Source: Azohydromonas sediminis (lineage in GTDB: Bacteria; Pseudomonadota; Gammaproteobacteria; Burkholderiales; Burkholderiaceae_C). From it: a DNA stretch of 64,000 nt. Both the position numbers and the translations under genes were made by a program. The notes beneath the pieces are model-generated. The model ran no database searches, had not been told where the DNA came from, and saw nothing but the letters and a program-made list of their open reading frames with translations. The DNA lies in the NCBI RefSeq assembly GCF_003574675.1, contig NZ_QOAZ01000003.1, forward strand, positions 104,741 to 168,740. Reading direction: 5' to 3'. Position 1 is the stretch's first letter. Every line of letters begins with the position of its first letter. Of this stretch, positions 28,543 through 39,117 are shown piece by piece.

Positions 28543-29427
28543 ATGACGACTGTAGCCCGCCTGCACGTCGAATCGCTGTTCGACGACGCCACGTCGACCT
28601 TCAGCCACATCGTGCTCGACCGCGCGACGATGCAGTGCGCGATCGTCGACAGCGTGCTCGACTACGACCCCGCATCGGGCCGCACCTCGACCGCCAGCGC
28701 CGAGCGCCTGATCGCGCGCGTGCGCGGGCTCGGCGCGAGCGTCCAGTGGCTGCTCGAGACACACGTGCACGCCGACCACCTGTCGGCCACCCCGGTGCTG
28801 CAGCGCGCGCTCGGCGGCCAGCTGGCGATCGGCCGCCACATCACGACGGTGCAGCAGACCTTCGGCAAGCTGTTCAACGCCGGTGCCGAGTTCGCGCGCG
28901 ACGGCTCGCAGTTCGACCGTCTTTTCGACGACGGCGACGCGTTCGCGATCGGCAGCCTGCAGGCCACCGCGCTGCACACGCCGGGCCACACGCCGGCGTG
29001 CATGACCTACGTCGTGCGCGACGGCGACGAGACGGTGGCCTTCGTCGGCGACACGCTGTTCAGGCCCGACTACGGCACCGCGCGCTGCGACTTCCCCGGC
29101 GGCGACGCCGCGACGCTGTACCGCTCGATCCGCAGGGTGCTCGCGCTGCCGCCGCAGACGCGGCTGTACCTGTGCCACGACTACCCGCGCGAAGGCCACG
29201 CGCCGCAGCCGGTGACGACGGTGGCCGAGCAGCGCGCGGGCAACGTGCACGTGCACGACGGCGTCGCCGAAGCCGACTTCGTCGCGATGCGCCGCGCGCG
29301 CGACGCGACGCTGAAGATGCCCACGCTGATCCTGCCGTCGGTGCAGGTCAACATGCGCGCCGGCCACTTGCCGCCGGCGGAGGACAACGGCGTGCGCTAC
29401 CTGAAGATCCCGCTCGACGTGCTTTGA
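28543..29427 (+). CDS. MBL-fold hydrolase, persulfide dioxygenase (Blh/ETHE1)-like
   Basis: 294-aa metallo-beta-lactamase-fold protein. Metal motif 'THVHADHLS' near residue 74, later ligands in 'HTPGHTPACM', 'FVGDTLFRPDYGTARCDFPGG' and 'YLCHDYPREG'. This arrangement and the 'DYGTARCDFPGG' block are typical of ETHE1/Blh-type persulfide dioxygenases that oxidise glutathione persulfide to sulfite. The rhodanese and sulfide:quinone oxidoreductase often linked to blh are absent here. It could protect against H2S released by the mtoX reaction elsewhere in the window (inference). Confidence 0.85.
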   Translation: MTTVARLHVESLFDDATSTFSHIVLDRATMQCAIVDSVLDYDPASGRTSTASAERLIARVRGLGASVQWLLETHVHADHLSATPVLQRALGGQLAIGRHITTVQQTFGKLFNAGAEFARDGSQFDRLFDDGDAFAIGSLQATALHTPGHTPACMTYVVRDGDETVAFVGDTLFRPDYGTARCDFPGGDAATLYRSIRRVLALPPQTRLYLCHDYPREGHAPQPVTTVAEQRAGNVHVHDGVAEADFVAMRRARDATLKMPTLILPSVQVNMRAGHLPPAEDNGVRYLKIPLDVL

Positions 29428-29524
29428 GACGGGCGCGCCGTCGTCACCGCGCTGCACGCATGGCGGCCGTGGACGTCGCGGCGTGCGACCTCGCGCTGAC
29501 GGTCGGCGGCGCCCGGCCTGCGGC

Positions 29525-32500
29525 TCAGCCCTGCAGCTGCGCCCACGCCTTCTCGAGCCGCTTGACGCTCACCGGCTGCGGCGTGCGCAGCTCCTGCGCG
29601 AACAGGCTCACGCGCAGCTCCTCGAGCAGCCAGCGGAACTCGTCGAGCCGCGCGTCGCGCCGGCCCTTCAGCTCGGCGACGCGCTTGAGCCAGCGCTGTT
29701 CGAGCGGGCGCAGCTCGGCGAGCCGCTGCGCGTCGCGTGCCGGGTCGGCGCGCCACTTGTCGAGCCGCAGGACGATCGCCTTCAGGTAGCGCGGCAGGTG
29801 CTGCAGCTGCGCCCACGGCGTCTCGACGAGGAAGCGCTTGGGCACCAGCCGCTGCAGCTGCGCGGCGATGTCGTCGGCCACCTCCTTCGGTGCGCGGCTG
29901 TCCTTGAGCTTGCGGCTCGCGGCCGCGTACGCGGCGAGGATCGCACCGGCCTGCCGCGCGACTTCGTGCGCGATCAGGTTCAGCCGCGCGCGGCCTTCGT
30001 CGATGCGCGCCTTGAAGCTGCGCGCGTCGGTGGGCAGCGGCTCGGCGAGGAACGCGCGGTCGAGCGCGACGTCGACGATCTGCGCGCGCAGCTCCTCGAG
30101 CGTGCCCAGGCCCATGTACTGCGCCGCCATCGCCTGCAGGTCGGGGATGTGCTTCTCGAGGTACCTCAGCGGCTCGCGGATCTGCAGCGCGACGAGGCGG
30201 CGCAGCCCGACGCGGTGCTTCGCCGCGGCGACCTCGGGCTCGTCGAAGACCTCGATCTCGACGTGCGTACCTTTGTCGACGAGCGCCGGGAAGCCGACCA
30301 GCGTCTGAGCGCCCTTGCGGATCTCCATCAGCTCGGGCAGCTCGCCGAAGGTCCACGCGGTGTAGGTCATGGCCGGGGCCTCGGCCGGCGGTGCGCGGCG
30401 CTCGACGGTGGCCGCGACGCCCCGCGACGCCGCGGTCGTGGCCGCCGCGGCTGCCGCGGCTGCCGCGGCGGACGCGGCCGGCGGCGACGCGGCGGCGCCG
30501 AGCTTCAGCGCCGCGAGCGCCTGGAACGCGCTCCTCGCCTGGCCCCCGAGCTCGGCCTTCAGCGTCGGCAGGTGCCGGCCCATGCCGAGCTGGCGGCCGT
30601 GCTCGTCGACGACGCGCAGGTTCATCAGCAGGTGCGGGCTCAGCTGCTCGAGCTTGAAGTCGGCGCGCTGCACCGGCAGCTGCGTGCGCTCGCGCACGGC
30701 GGCCAGCAACCGCTCGACGAGCGAACCGTCGCCGAACGGCGTCGCGTCGACGAAGGCCTGCGCGAACTCGGGCAGCGGCAGCAGCCGCGAGCGCGGCCGG
30801 CCCGGCAGCGTCTTCAGCAGCGCGACGACCTTATCCTTCAGCATCCCGGGCACGAGCCACTCGCAGCGCTCGTCGCTGACCTGGTTCAGCGCATAGATCG
30901 GCACCGTCACCGTCAGGCCGTCCTTCGCGTCGCCGGGCGCGTGCAGGTAGCTCGCCGCGCAGTCGACGCCGCCCAGGCGCACGACCTTCGGGAACGCCGC
31001 CGTCGTGACGCCGGCGGCCTCGTGGCGCATCAGCTCGTCGCGCGTGAGCTGCAGCAGGTCCGGGCGGCGCCTGACCTCGTCGCGGTACCACTTCTCGAGC
31101 GCCGCACCGCCGGTGACCTCGGCCGGGATCTGCGCGTCGTAGAAGGCGTAGATGAGTTCGTCGTCGACGAGCACGTCCTGCCGGCGCGACTTGTGCTCGA
31201 GCTCCTGCACCTGGCGGATCAGCTTGCGGTTGTGCGCGAAGAACGGCAGCTTCGTGTCCCAGGTGTCTTCGGTCAGGCCGGCGACGAGCGCCTCGCGGAT
31301 GAAGATCTCGCGCGCCCCGGCCGGGTCGAGCTTCGCGTAGCTGACGCGGCGGTCGTTGTAGAGCACGAGGCCGTACAGCGTCGCGCGCTCGAGCGCGACC
31401 ACCTCGCCGGCCTTCTTCTCCCAGTGCGGCTCGAGCAGCTGCTTCTTCAGCAGGTGGCCGGCCAGCGCCTCGATCCACTTCGGCTCGATCGTTGCGATGC
31501 CGCGCGCGTACAGCCGCGTCGTCTCGACCAGCTCGGCGGCGACGATCCAGCGTCCCGGCTTCTTCGACAGGTGCACGCCGGGGTGGCGCCAGAACTTGAT
31601 GCCGCGCGCGCCGAGGTAGTGCTCGTCGTCGTCGCGACCCTGACGGCCCCCCACCCCCCGAGGGGGCGGGCCGACTTGGGGCGGCCCGGCGTCGGCCCTC
31701 ACACCCACGTTGCCGAGCAGCCCGGCGAGCAGCGAGCAGTGGATCTGCTCGTAGGTGGCCGGCGCCGTGTTCAGCCGCCAGCCGTGCTCGGCGACGACGG
31801 TGTGCAGCTGGGCGTGGATGTCGCGCCACTCGCGCACGCGCCGCGGGCTGACGAAGTGCTCGCGCAGGCGCTGCTCCTGCTGGCGGTGGCTGAGCTTGTG
31901 GGTGTCGGTCTTCTCGCCAGCGTGGCCATGTACGCCGCGCCCGGCCTCGATCCACTGCCACAGCTTCAGCGTGCCCATGAACTCCGACTTCTCGTCGTCG
32001 AACGCCTTGTGCTTCTCGTCGGCGGCCTGCTGCTGCTCGAGCGGGCGGTCGCGCACGTCCTGGCCGCTGAGCGCGCTGGCGATCACGAGCACCTCGCTCA
32101 GCGCCTGGCGCTGCCGCGCCTCGAGGATCATGCGGCCCACGCGGGGGTCCAGCGGCAGCCGCGCGAGCTCGCGGCCGGTCGCCGTCAGTTCGTTGGCATC
32201 GTCGACCGCGCCGAGCTCGGCGAGCAGCGCGTAGCCGTCGGCGATCGCCTTGCCCGGCGGGCGCTCGAGGAACGGGAAGTCCTCGACGGCGCCGAGGCCG
32301 AGCGACTTCATCCGCAGGATCACACCGGCCAGCGACGAGCGCAGGATCTCGGGGTCGGTGAAGCGCGGCCGCGCGGCGAACGACGCCTCGTCGTACAGCC
32401 GGATGCAGATGCCGTGGGCCACGCGCCCGCAGCGCCCGGCGCGCTGGTTCGCCGCGGCCTGGCTGATCGGCTCGACCTGCAGCTGCTCGACCTTGTGGCG

Positions 32501-33484
32501 GTAGCTGTAGCGCTTGACGCGCGCCAGGCCCGAATCGATCACGTAGCGAATCCCGGGCACCGTGAGCGACGTCTCGGCGACGTTGGTCGCGAGCACGATG
32601 CGCCGGCCGTTGCCGGGCGTGAACACGCGGTCCTGCTCGGCCTGCGACAGCCGCGCGAACAGCGGCAGGATCTCCGCGGGCGGCCCGCCGCGGTGCTGGC
32701 TGGCCAGGTGCCTGCGCAGGTGGTCCGCCGCGTCGCGGATCTCGCGCTCGCCGGGCAGGAACACGAGGATGTCGCCCGGGCCCTCGCGCCACAGCTCGTC
32801 GACGGCGTCGGCGATCGCATCGTCGAGGCTGTAATCCTTCCTGTCGTCGAAGGGCCGCCAGCGCTGCTCGACCGGGTACAGCCGGCCGCTGACCTGCACC
32901 ACCGGCGCCGGGCCGCGGGCACTCGCGAAGTGGTTCGCGAAGCGCTCGGCGTCGATCGTCGCCGAGGTCACGATCACCTTCAGGTCGGGGCGGCGCGGCA
33001 GGATGTGCAGCAGGTGGCCGAGCAGGAAGTCGATGTTCAGGCTGCGCTCGTGCGCCTCGTCGACGATGATCGTGTCGTAGGCCTTGAGCAGCGGGTCGCC
33101 CTGCGTCTCGGCGAGCAGGATGCCGTCGGTCATCAGCTTGACGCTCGCACCCGGCTGCAGGCGGTCGTGGAAGCGCACCTTGTAGCCGACGACTTCGCCG
33201 AGCGGTGTGCGCAGTTCCTCGGCGATGCGCTTGGCCACGCTCGAGGCGGCGATACGCCGCGGCTGCGTGTGCCCGATCAGCCCGCTCCCACCCGCGCCGA
33301 GGCCGCGGCCGAGCTCGAGCGCGATCTTCGGCAGCTGCGTCGTCTTGCCCGAACCCGTCTCGCCGCAGACGATGACCACCGGCTGCTCGCGCAAAGCGCG
33401 CGCGATCTCGTCGCGCCGTGCCGAGACCGGCAGCGCTTCGGGGTACGTGATCGGCGGGACGGGGTTCGCGCGCGGCGGCGGCAT
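29525..33484 (-). CDS. hrpA: ATP-dependent RNA helicase HrpA
   Basis: 1319-aa DEAH-box RNA helicase. Motif [13 protein letters not shown] near residue 40, DEAH in '[12 protein letters not shown]', motif VI 'QRAGRCGRV', then HA2, OB-fold and the long HrpA-specific C-terminal region (DUF3418). HrpA acts in RNA processing and ribosome rescue in E. coli. ATG at 33484 is chosen over an upstream start. Around residues 595-615, between '[11 protein letters not shown]' and '[13 protein letters not shown]', there is an extra proline/glycine-rich segment encoded by a palindromic repeat; relative to E. coli HrpA about 20 residues are added without breaking the frame. Divergent from argA. Confidence 0.95.
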   Translation of the reverse strand: MPPPRANPVPPITYPEALPVSARRDEIARALREQPVVIVCGETGSGKTTQLPKIALELGRGLGAGGSGLIGHTQPRRIAASSVAKRIAEELRTPLGEVVGYKVRFHDRLQPGASVKLMTDGILLAETQGDPLLKAYDTIIVDEAHERSLNIDFLLGHLLHILPRRPDLKVIVTSATIDAERFANHFASARGPAPVVQVSGRLYPVEQRWRPFDDRKDYSLDDAIADAVDELWREGPGDILVFLPGEREIRDAADHLRRHLASQHRGGPPAEILPLFARLSQAEQDRVFTPGNGRRIVLATNVAETSLTVPGIRYVIDSGLARVKRYSYRHKVEQLQVEPISQAAANQRAGRCGRVAHGICIRLYDEASFAARPRFTDPEILRSSLAGVILRMKSLGLGAVEDFPFLERPPGKAIADGYALLAELGAVDDANELTATGRELARLPLDPRVGRMILEARQRQALSEVLVIASALSGQDVRDRPLEQQQAADEKHKAFDDEKSEFMGTLKLWQWIEAGRGVHGHAGEKTDTHKLSHRQQEQRLREHFVSPRRVREWRDIHAQLHTVVAEHGWRLNTAPATYEQIHCSLLAGLLGNVGVRADAGPPQVGPPPRGVGGRQGRDDDEHYLGARGIKFWRHPGVHLSKKPGRWIVAAELVETTRLYARGIATIEPKWIEALAGHLLKKQLLEPHWEKKAGEVVALERATLYGLVLYNDRRVSYAKLDPAGAREIFIREALVAGLTEDTWDTKLPFFAHNRKLIRQVQELEHKSRRQDVLVDDELIYAFYDAQIPAEVTGGAALEKWYRDEVRRRPDLLQLTRDELMRHEAAGVTTAAFPKVVRLGGVDCAASYLHAPGDAKDGLTVTVPIYALNQVSDERCEWLVPGMLKDKVVALLKTLPGRPRSRLLPLPEFAQAFVDATPFGDGSLVERLLAAVRERTQLPVQRADFKLEQLSPHLLMNLRVVDEHGRQLGMGRHLPTLKAELGGQARSAFQALAALKLGAAASPPAASAAAAAAAAAATTAASRGVAATVERRAPPAEAPAMTYTAWTFGELPELMEIRKGAQTLVGFPALVDKGTHVEIEVFDEPEVAAAKHRVGLRRLVALQIREPLRYLEKHIPDLQAMAAQYMGLGTLEELRAQIVDVALDRAFLAEPLPTDARSFKARIDEGRARLNLIAHEVARQAGAILAAYAAASRKLKDSRAPKEVADDIAAQLQRLVPKRFLVETPWAQLQHLPRYLKAIVLRLDKWRADPARDAQRLAELRPLEQRWLKRVAELKGRRDARLDEFRWLLEELRVSLFAQELRTPQPVSVKRLEKAWAQLQG
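31646..31698. repeat. palindromic GC-rich repeat inserted in frame in hrpA
   Basis: A C-run/G-run hairpin centred on CCCCCCGAGGGGG (about 31653-31666) adjoins a perfect 8-bp inverted repeat, GGGCCGAC (31668-31675) and GTCGGCCC (31691-31698). This form resembles small intergenic palindromic repeats common in Comamonadaceae-type genomes (recalled, not checked). Here it lies inside a coding region and is translated. Only this copy was noticed in the window. Confidence 0.5.
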
Positions 33485-33552
33485 CGGGGCGCGGATTATC
33501 CGGGGACATGAAGCCGTGCGTCGCAGGGGGCTGCGGCACAATGCGCGCCGTC

Positions 33553-34893
<1,341 letters not shown>

Positions 34894-34907
34894 GCAAGGA
34901 GATTCCG

Positions 34908-35180
34908 ATGGCCCGCATGGTGCAGTGCGTCTACCTGAAGAAGGAAGCCGAGGGGCTGGACTTCCCGCCCTACCCCGGCGAGCTCGGCAAGCGCATCTAC
35001 GACAACGTCAGCAAAGAGGCGTTCGAGATGTGGAAGCGCCACCAGACGATGCTCGTCAACGAGAACCGCCTGAACCTCGCCGACGCGCGCGCGCGCCAGT
35101 ACCTGGCGCGGCAGATGGAGCAGTTCTTCTTCGGCGCCGGCGCCGACAAGCCGGCCGGCTACGTGCCGCCGTCGAACTGA
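34908..35180 (+). CDS. yggX: YggX-type oxidative damage protection / Fe(II) trafficking protein
   Basis: 90-aa cytosolic protein that protects Fe-S clusters and is proposed to handle Fe(II). The invariant N-terminal '[20 protein letters not shown]' (Cys at position 7) and the '[18 protein letters not shown]' helix are diagnostic. AAGGAG at 34896-34901 gives ATG at 34908. Very probably co-transcribed with argA; ends at a hairpin terminator shared with the convergent iron-binding protein gene. Confidence 0.95.
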   Translation: MARMVQCVYLKKEAEGLDFPPYPGELGKRIYDNVSKEAFEMWKRHQTMLVNENRLNLADARARQYLARQMEQFFFGAGADKPAGYVPPSN

Positions 35181-35196
35181 CGGCACGCGCTGTGAC

Positions 35197-35220
35197 GCAC
35201 GCCGCCCGACGGCGGCGTGC
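35197..35220. terminator. bidirectional hairpin between yggX and the ferric-binding protein gene
   Basis: GCACGCCGCC (35197-35206), loop CGAC, GGCGGCGTGC (35211-35220): a perfect 10-bp stem between two convergent genes. No strong U-tract on either side. Confidence 0.6.
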
Positions 35221-35228
35221 CGCCGTCG

Positions 35229-36293
35229 TCATTTGAAGCCGACGCGGTCCAGCATCATCTGGACTTGCGCCGTGTTGGCGCCGACTTTGGCGATCGGCAC
35301 CGTTTCCGCCTTGAATCGGCCGAACGCGGCGAGCGCCGGATTCTCGGTCTGCACCCCCGGCACCGTCGGATATTCGTTGTTGCCGTCGGCAAGGTAACGC
35401 TGCGCACTGTCGCTGGCGAGGTATTCGAGGAACTTGACCGCCGCGTCGCGGTTCTTCGCGTGGCGCGCCACCGCGCCGCCCGAGATATTGACGTGCGTGC
35501 CCCAGCTCGACTGGTTCGGGAACATCACGCGCGTGCGGTCGACGACGGCCTTGTCGGCCGGATTCGTCGAGCGCATCAGCCGGGCGTAGTAATAGGTGTT
35601 GGTGATCGCGACGCCGCATTCGCCGGCGGCCACCGCGCGAATCTGGTCGGTGTCGCCGCCCTTCGGGTCGCGCGCGAGATTGGCCACGACGCCCTTCAGC
35701 CAGGCCTCGGCCTGGTCGGCACCGAGGTGCTCGATCACCGACGCGAACAGGCTCAGGTTGTACGGGTGCGAGCCCGAGCGGCTGCAGATCAGCCCCTTCA
35801 TCGCCGGCGCTGCGAGCTTTTCGTAGCTGTCGATGTCGGTGGGCTTCACGCGCGTCGGGTCGTAGACGAGCACGCGCGCCCGGGTCGAGAAGCCGAACCA
35901 CTGCGACCCCTGGCCGGTGTCGGCGCCGCGGAACTGCGCGGGGATGCGCTGTTCGAGCACCGCCGAGCGCACCGGCTGGAACAGGCCATCCTGCTCGGCG
36001 CGCCACAGCCGCGCGGCGTCGACGAGCAGGATCACGTCGGCCGGGCTCGCGCTGCCCTCGGCCTTCAGCCGCGCGAGGATGCCGGCGTCGTCGGCATCGA
36101 CGCGGTTGATGCGGATGCCGGTAGCCTTCGTGAAATCGGCGTACAGCCGCTCGTCGGTCTGGTAGTGGCGCGCCGAATACAGGTTCAGCACCTGCTGCTG
36201 CGCCAGCGCAGGCACCGTGGCGGCGACGCTGGCGGCGGTCAGCGCGAGCGTGGCGAGGGTGCGGCGCAGACGCCGAGACGAAACGTGTGGCAT
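35229..36293 (-). CDS. Fe(3+) ABC transporter periplasmic substrate-binding protein
   Basis: 354-aa FutA/FbpA-type ferric-iron binding protein. Signal peptide at 1-31 ('RTLATLALTAASVAATVPALAQQ'), then 'VLNLYSARHYQTDERLYADF', a hallmark of the family (His/Tyr), and tandem tyrosines in 'ITNTYYYARLM', the usual Fe(III) ligands. 'FPNQSSWGTHVNISGGAVARHAKN' is also conserved. ATG at 36293 with GGAG upstream. No permease or ATPase genes are adjacent, so it is an orphan component. A Fur-box-like palindrome lies about 45-60 nt upstream. Confidence 0.92.
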   Translation of the reverse strand: MPHVSSRRLRRTLATLALTAASVAATVPALAQQQVLNLYSARHYQTDERLYADFTKATGIRINRVDADDAGILARLKAEGSASPADVILLVDAARLWRAEQDGLFQPVRSAVLEQRIPAQFRGADTGQGSQWFGFSTRARVLVYDPTRVKPTDIDSYEKLAAPAMKGLICSRSGSHPYNLSLFASVIEHLGADQAEAWLKGVVANLARDPKGGDTDQIRAVAAGECGVAITNTYYYARLMRSTNPADKAVVDRTRVMFPNQSSWGTHVNISGGAVARHAKNRDAAVKFLEYLASDSAQRYLADGNNEYPTVPGVQTENPALAAFGRFKAETVPIAKVGANTAQVQMMLDRVGFK

Positions 36294-36753
36294 CGGGAAG
36301 GGCTCCGGGTGGGTTTTGTGTCGGAAGCTCAATGTAAACGCAAACGGTTTGCATTTGCAACCAATCCCGAGTCCGGCATGTGGGTGCGGGCGGCCGACGG
36401 ATCGGCGGCGCGGATGGGCGCCGCACGATCGCCGCCGCCAAGCCCCGACCGCTGCGTGCACCGCGCCCGGCGCACGCGACCAATTCGGGCAGGTCGATTC
36501 CTCGCCAAAACCCGCTGGACCTTGGGTGAACCCCACATCTGAAACCCTGTCGCCCCGAGCGCGCGAGTTTCGCGGAGGGATGTCACAGGTCAACCCTGCC
36601 CGCATGCGGCATTCCTCAGCGAGTGCACCACCCCCGCGGTGAAACCCCGCGGAAAACGCCCCGGCAAATCCGCCCGCTTCGGCCATCCCCGAGTCACCAC
36701 GTCGCGCGTTCTGCGCTACGATTGCCATGCATCAAATCGACGGAGATTCCAGG
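36294..36753. other. gene-free interval between the ferric-binding protein and H-NS-like genes
   Basis: About 460 bp with no convincing coding sequence on either strand; small open frames here lack ribosome-binding sites and family resemblance. It holds the divergent upstream regions of both flanking genes, including the Fur-like palindrome, and a short direct repeat CCCCGCGG at 36632-36639 and 36645-36652. Confidence 0.6.
36337..36355. promoter_or_regulatory. candidate Fur box upstream of the ferric-binding protein gene
   Basis: A 19-bp 9-1-9 near-palindrome, AACGCAAAC-G-GTTTGCATT, with 8 of 9 positions symmetrical, on the upstream side of an iron-uptake gene. It departs from the classical GATAATGAT consensus, but location and symmetry fit Fur control. 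Confidence 0.4.
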
Positions 36754-37068
36754 ATGCCCACCCTGCAGGAATTGCTGGCCCAGAAGGCGGAAATCGAAAA
36801 ACAGATCATCGAAACCCAGCGCGCCGAGCGCGCCGAAGCGATCGCGAAAGTGAAGGCGCTGATGGCCGAATACGGATTGACGCTGGCCGACCTGTCGGCG
36901 CGTGCGCCCGCCGCGCCGAAAGCCGCGAAGACCGCGGCCAGCCGCAAGGCGCCGGTCAAGTACCGCAACCCCGCCACCGGCGCCACCTGGAGCGGCCGCG
37001 GCCTGCAGCCGAAGTGGCTGCGCGCCGAGCTGGCCGCCGGCCGTCAGCTGTCGGATTTCGCCGTCTGA
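36754..37068 (+). CDS. H-NS family nucleoid-associated protein
   Basis: 104-aa H-NS/BpH3-like protein, a DNA-binding nucleoid organiser and silencer of AT-rich genes. N-terminal helix/coiled coil (about 1-50, 'LLAQKAEIEKQIIETQRAE'), Ala/Lys linker, and C-terminal DNA-binding domain with 'KYRNPATGATWSGRGLQPKWL', the standard betaproteobacterial H-NS loop. GGAG at 36742-36745 supports ATG at 36754 rather than the upstream 36727. Single gene with its own terminator-like hairpin. Confidence 0.92.
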   Translation: MPTLQELLAQKAEIEKQIIETQRAERAEAIAKVKALMAEYGLTLADLSARAPAAPKAAKTAASRKAPVKYRNPATGATWSGRGLQPKWLRAELAAGRQLSDFAV

Positions 37069-37126
37069 CCGCACGCGAAGCGACCGCCCGCGGCGCCGCG
37101 GCCACAGCCGGCGCCGCCATGCGAAC

Positions 37127-37150
37127 GAAGGCCGCCCGCGGGCGGCCTTC
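37127..37150 (+). terminator. perfect 24-nt palindrome after the H-NS-like gene
   Basis: GAAGGCCGCCCG / CGGGCGGCCTTC forms a perfect palindrome 59 nt after the stop. The following sequence (GCCGTTGTGG) is only weakly T-rich. Likely transcription terminator before dnaG. Confidence 0.6.
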
Positions 37151-37213
37151 GCCGTTGTGGCAGCCCGCGGCCGGCGCGCCGTGAGCGACGACCCCGCCCG
37201 CTAGACTGGCTGC

Positions 37214-39037
37214 ATGATCCCCGCCGGGTTCGTCCAGGAACTGCTCGCACGCGTCGACATCGTCGACGTCATCGGCCGCCACGTGCAGCTGCGCAAGACG
37301 GGCGCCAACCTCGTCGGGCTGTGCCCGTTCCACGCCGAGAAGTCGCCGAGCTTCACCGTCAGCCCGACGAAACAGTTTTATCACTGCTTCGGCTGCGGCG
37401 CGAGCGGCGACGCGATCCGCTTCCTGACCGAGCACCTCGGCCTGGGTTTCGTCGAGGCGGTGCACGAGCTCGCGCAGCAGGTCGGGCTGCAGGTGCCGCA
37501 GGACGACGCGAGCCCGCAGCAGCGCGAACAGGCGCAGCGCCGCCGCGAGCACGACGCCACGCTCGCCAGTGTGCTCAAGACCGCCGCCGACCACTACCGC
37601 CAGCAGCTCAAGGCCAGCCCGCGCGCGATCGAGTACCTCAAGCGCCGCGGCCTGACCGGCGAGATCGCGCGCGCCTTCGCGCTCGGCTACGCGCCCGACA
37701 GCTGGCGCGGGCTGGCCAGCGTGTTCCCGCGGTACGACGACCCGCTGCTGGCCGAGGCTGGCCTCGTCGTCGTGCACGACGACGGCGGCGAAACGAAGCG
37801 CTACGACCGCTTCCGCGACCGCATCATGTTCCCGATCCGCAGCGTCAAGGGCGACGTGATCGGCTTCGGCGCGCGCGTGATCGACCGCGGCGAGCCCAAG
37901 TACCTCAACTCGCCCGAGACGCCGCTGTTCCACAAGGGTCGCGAGCTGTACGGACTGTACGAGGCGCGCACCGCGCTGCGCGAGCGCGGCGTCGCGCTCG
38001 TCGTCGAGGGCTACATGGACGTCGTCGCGCTCGCGCAGCTCGGGCTGCCGAACGCGGTGGCCACGCTGGGCACCGCGTGCACGCCCGAGCACGTGGCCAA
38101 GCTGCTGCGCTTCACCGACCGCGTCGTCTTCAGCTTCGACGGCGACGCCGCCGGTCGCCGCGCCGCGGTGCGCGCGCTGGAGGCCGCGCTGCCGCACGCG
38201 AGCGACACGCGCAGCTTCCGCTTCCTCTTCCTGCCGCCCGAGCACGACCCCGACAGCTACGTGCGCGCGCACGGCCGCGAGGCGTTCGAGCGCCTGATGG
38301 CGCAGGCCACGCCGCTGTCGCGCCTGCTCGTCGACGTCGCGCAGGCCGACTGCGACCTCGCGACCGCAGAGGGCCGCGCGCGCATGCTCGCGCAGGCGCA
38401 GCCGATGTGGTCGCAGCTGCCCGACGGCGCGCTGCGCCGCCAGCTGCTCGGCGAACTGGCACGTCTGGGTGGACTCGGTGTCGATGAGCTGGCGAGCCTG
38501 TGGCGCGCCGGCGCATCGCCAACCCCCGCCACGCGCATCGTCGACGCGCGGCTGGCGCGGGCCGCGCCGCGCCGCGGCGGCGTGCTGACGCGCCAGCCGC
38601 CGCGCCGGCCCGAGGACCGCGCGCTGCAGCTGCTGCTCGCGCACGCCGACTGGTGGGACCGGCTCAGCGCCGAGGCGCACGAGCTGCTGCACGCGCTGCC
38701 GCCGCCGCACGGCCCGCTGGTGGCCTGGCTCGAACGCGAGCTGGCCGAGCACGGCGCGCGCCCGTGGGCCGTGCTGCGCCGGGCGCTGGCCGACGACGCG
38801 GCGCTCGCCGACGCCGGCGTCGACACCGCGGCCTGGCTCGACGACGTCGACGCCGCCGACGCGCAGCCCGACGACCTGCAGCGCGCCGTCGACCACCTGC
38901 TCGAGCGCCAGCTCAAGGCCCAGCTCGACGCTGCCGTGCTCGATGCGCAGCGCGACCCGCAGCTGATGCCGCGCTACCGCGACCTGCTCGCGCGCATGGC
39001 GCAGGTCAAGAAGCGCCTCGCCGGGCAGCCGGCCTGA
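37214..39037 (+). CDS. dnaG: DNA primase DnaG
   Basis: 607-aa replication primase. CHC2 zinc-binding domain: Cys37 onward 'CPFHAEKSPSF' and 'HCFGCGASGDAIRF'; catalytic core with 'RFRDRIMFPI'; Toprim domain with 'VVEGYMDVVAL' (catalytic Glu) and 'FSFDGDAAGRRAA' (DxD-like); C-terminal DnaB-binding helical region with a low-complexity Ala/Arg stretch. Length typical (E. coli 581). The usual rpsU and rpoD partners are not adjacent: the macromolecular-synthesis operon is split here, with a radical SAM gene 80 bp downstream. Confidence 0.96.
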   Translation: MIPAGFVQELLARVDIVDVIGRHVQLRKTGANLVGLCPFHAEKSPSFTVSPTKQFYHCFGCGASGDAIRFLTEHLGLGFVEAVHELAQQVGLQVPQDDASPQQREQAQRRREHDATLASVLKTAADHYRQQLKASPRAIEYLKRRGLTGEIARAFALGYAPDSWRGLASVFPRYDDPLLAEAGLVVVHDDGGETKRYDRFRDRIMFPIRSVKGDVIGFGARVIDRGEPKYLNSPETPLFHKGRELYGLYEARTALRERGVALVVEGYMDVVALAQLGLPNAVATLGTACTPEHVAKLLRFTDRVVFSFDGDAAGRRAAVRALEAALPHASDTRSFRFLFLPPEHDPDSYVRAHGREAFERLMAQATPLSRLLVDVAQADCDLATAEGRARMLAQAQPMWSQLPDGALRRQLLGELARLGGLGVDELASLWRAGASPTPATRIVDARLARAAPRRGGVLTRQPPRRPEDRALQLLLAHADWWDRLSAEAHELLHALPPPHGPLVAWLERELAEHGARPWAVLRRALADDAALADAGVDTAAWLDDVDAADAQPDDLQRAVDHLLERQLKAQLDAAVLDAQRDPQLMPRYRDLLARMAQVKKRLAGQPA

Positions 39038-39117
39038 TCCCCTGCCCCGGCGCTCGGGCACTGGTGGCGCCGCCACAATGGCCGCGCGCCCGCCGTGGGT
39101 GCGTTGCCGCCGCCGTC

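Noticed and set aside
29483..33511. 1342-codon open frame antisense to hrpA
   Set aside because: Arg/His/Asp/Val-rich, no recognisable domain; a product of extreme GC bias opposite a long conserved gene.
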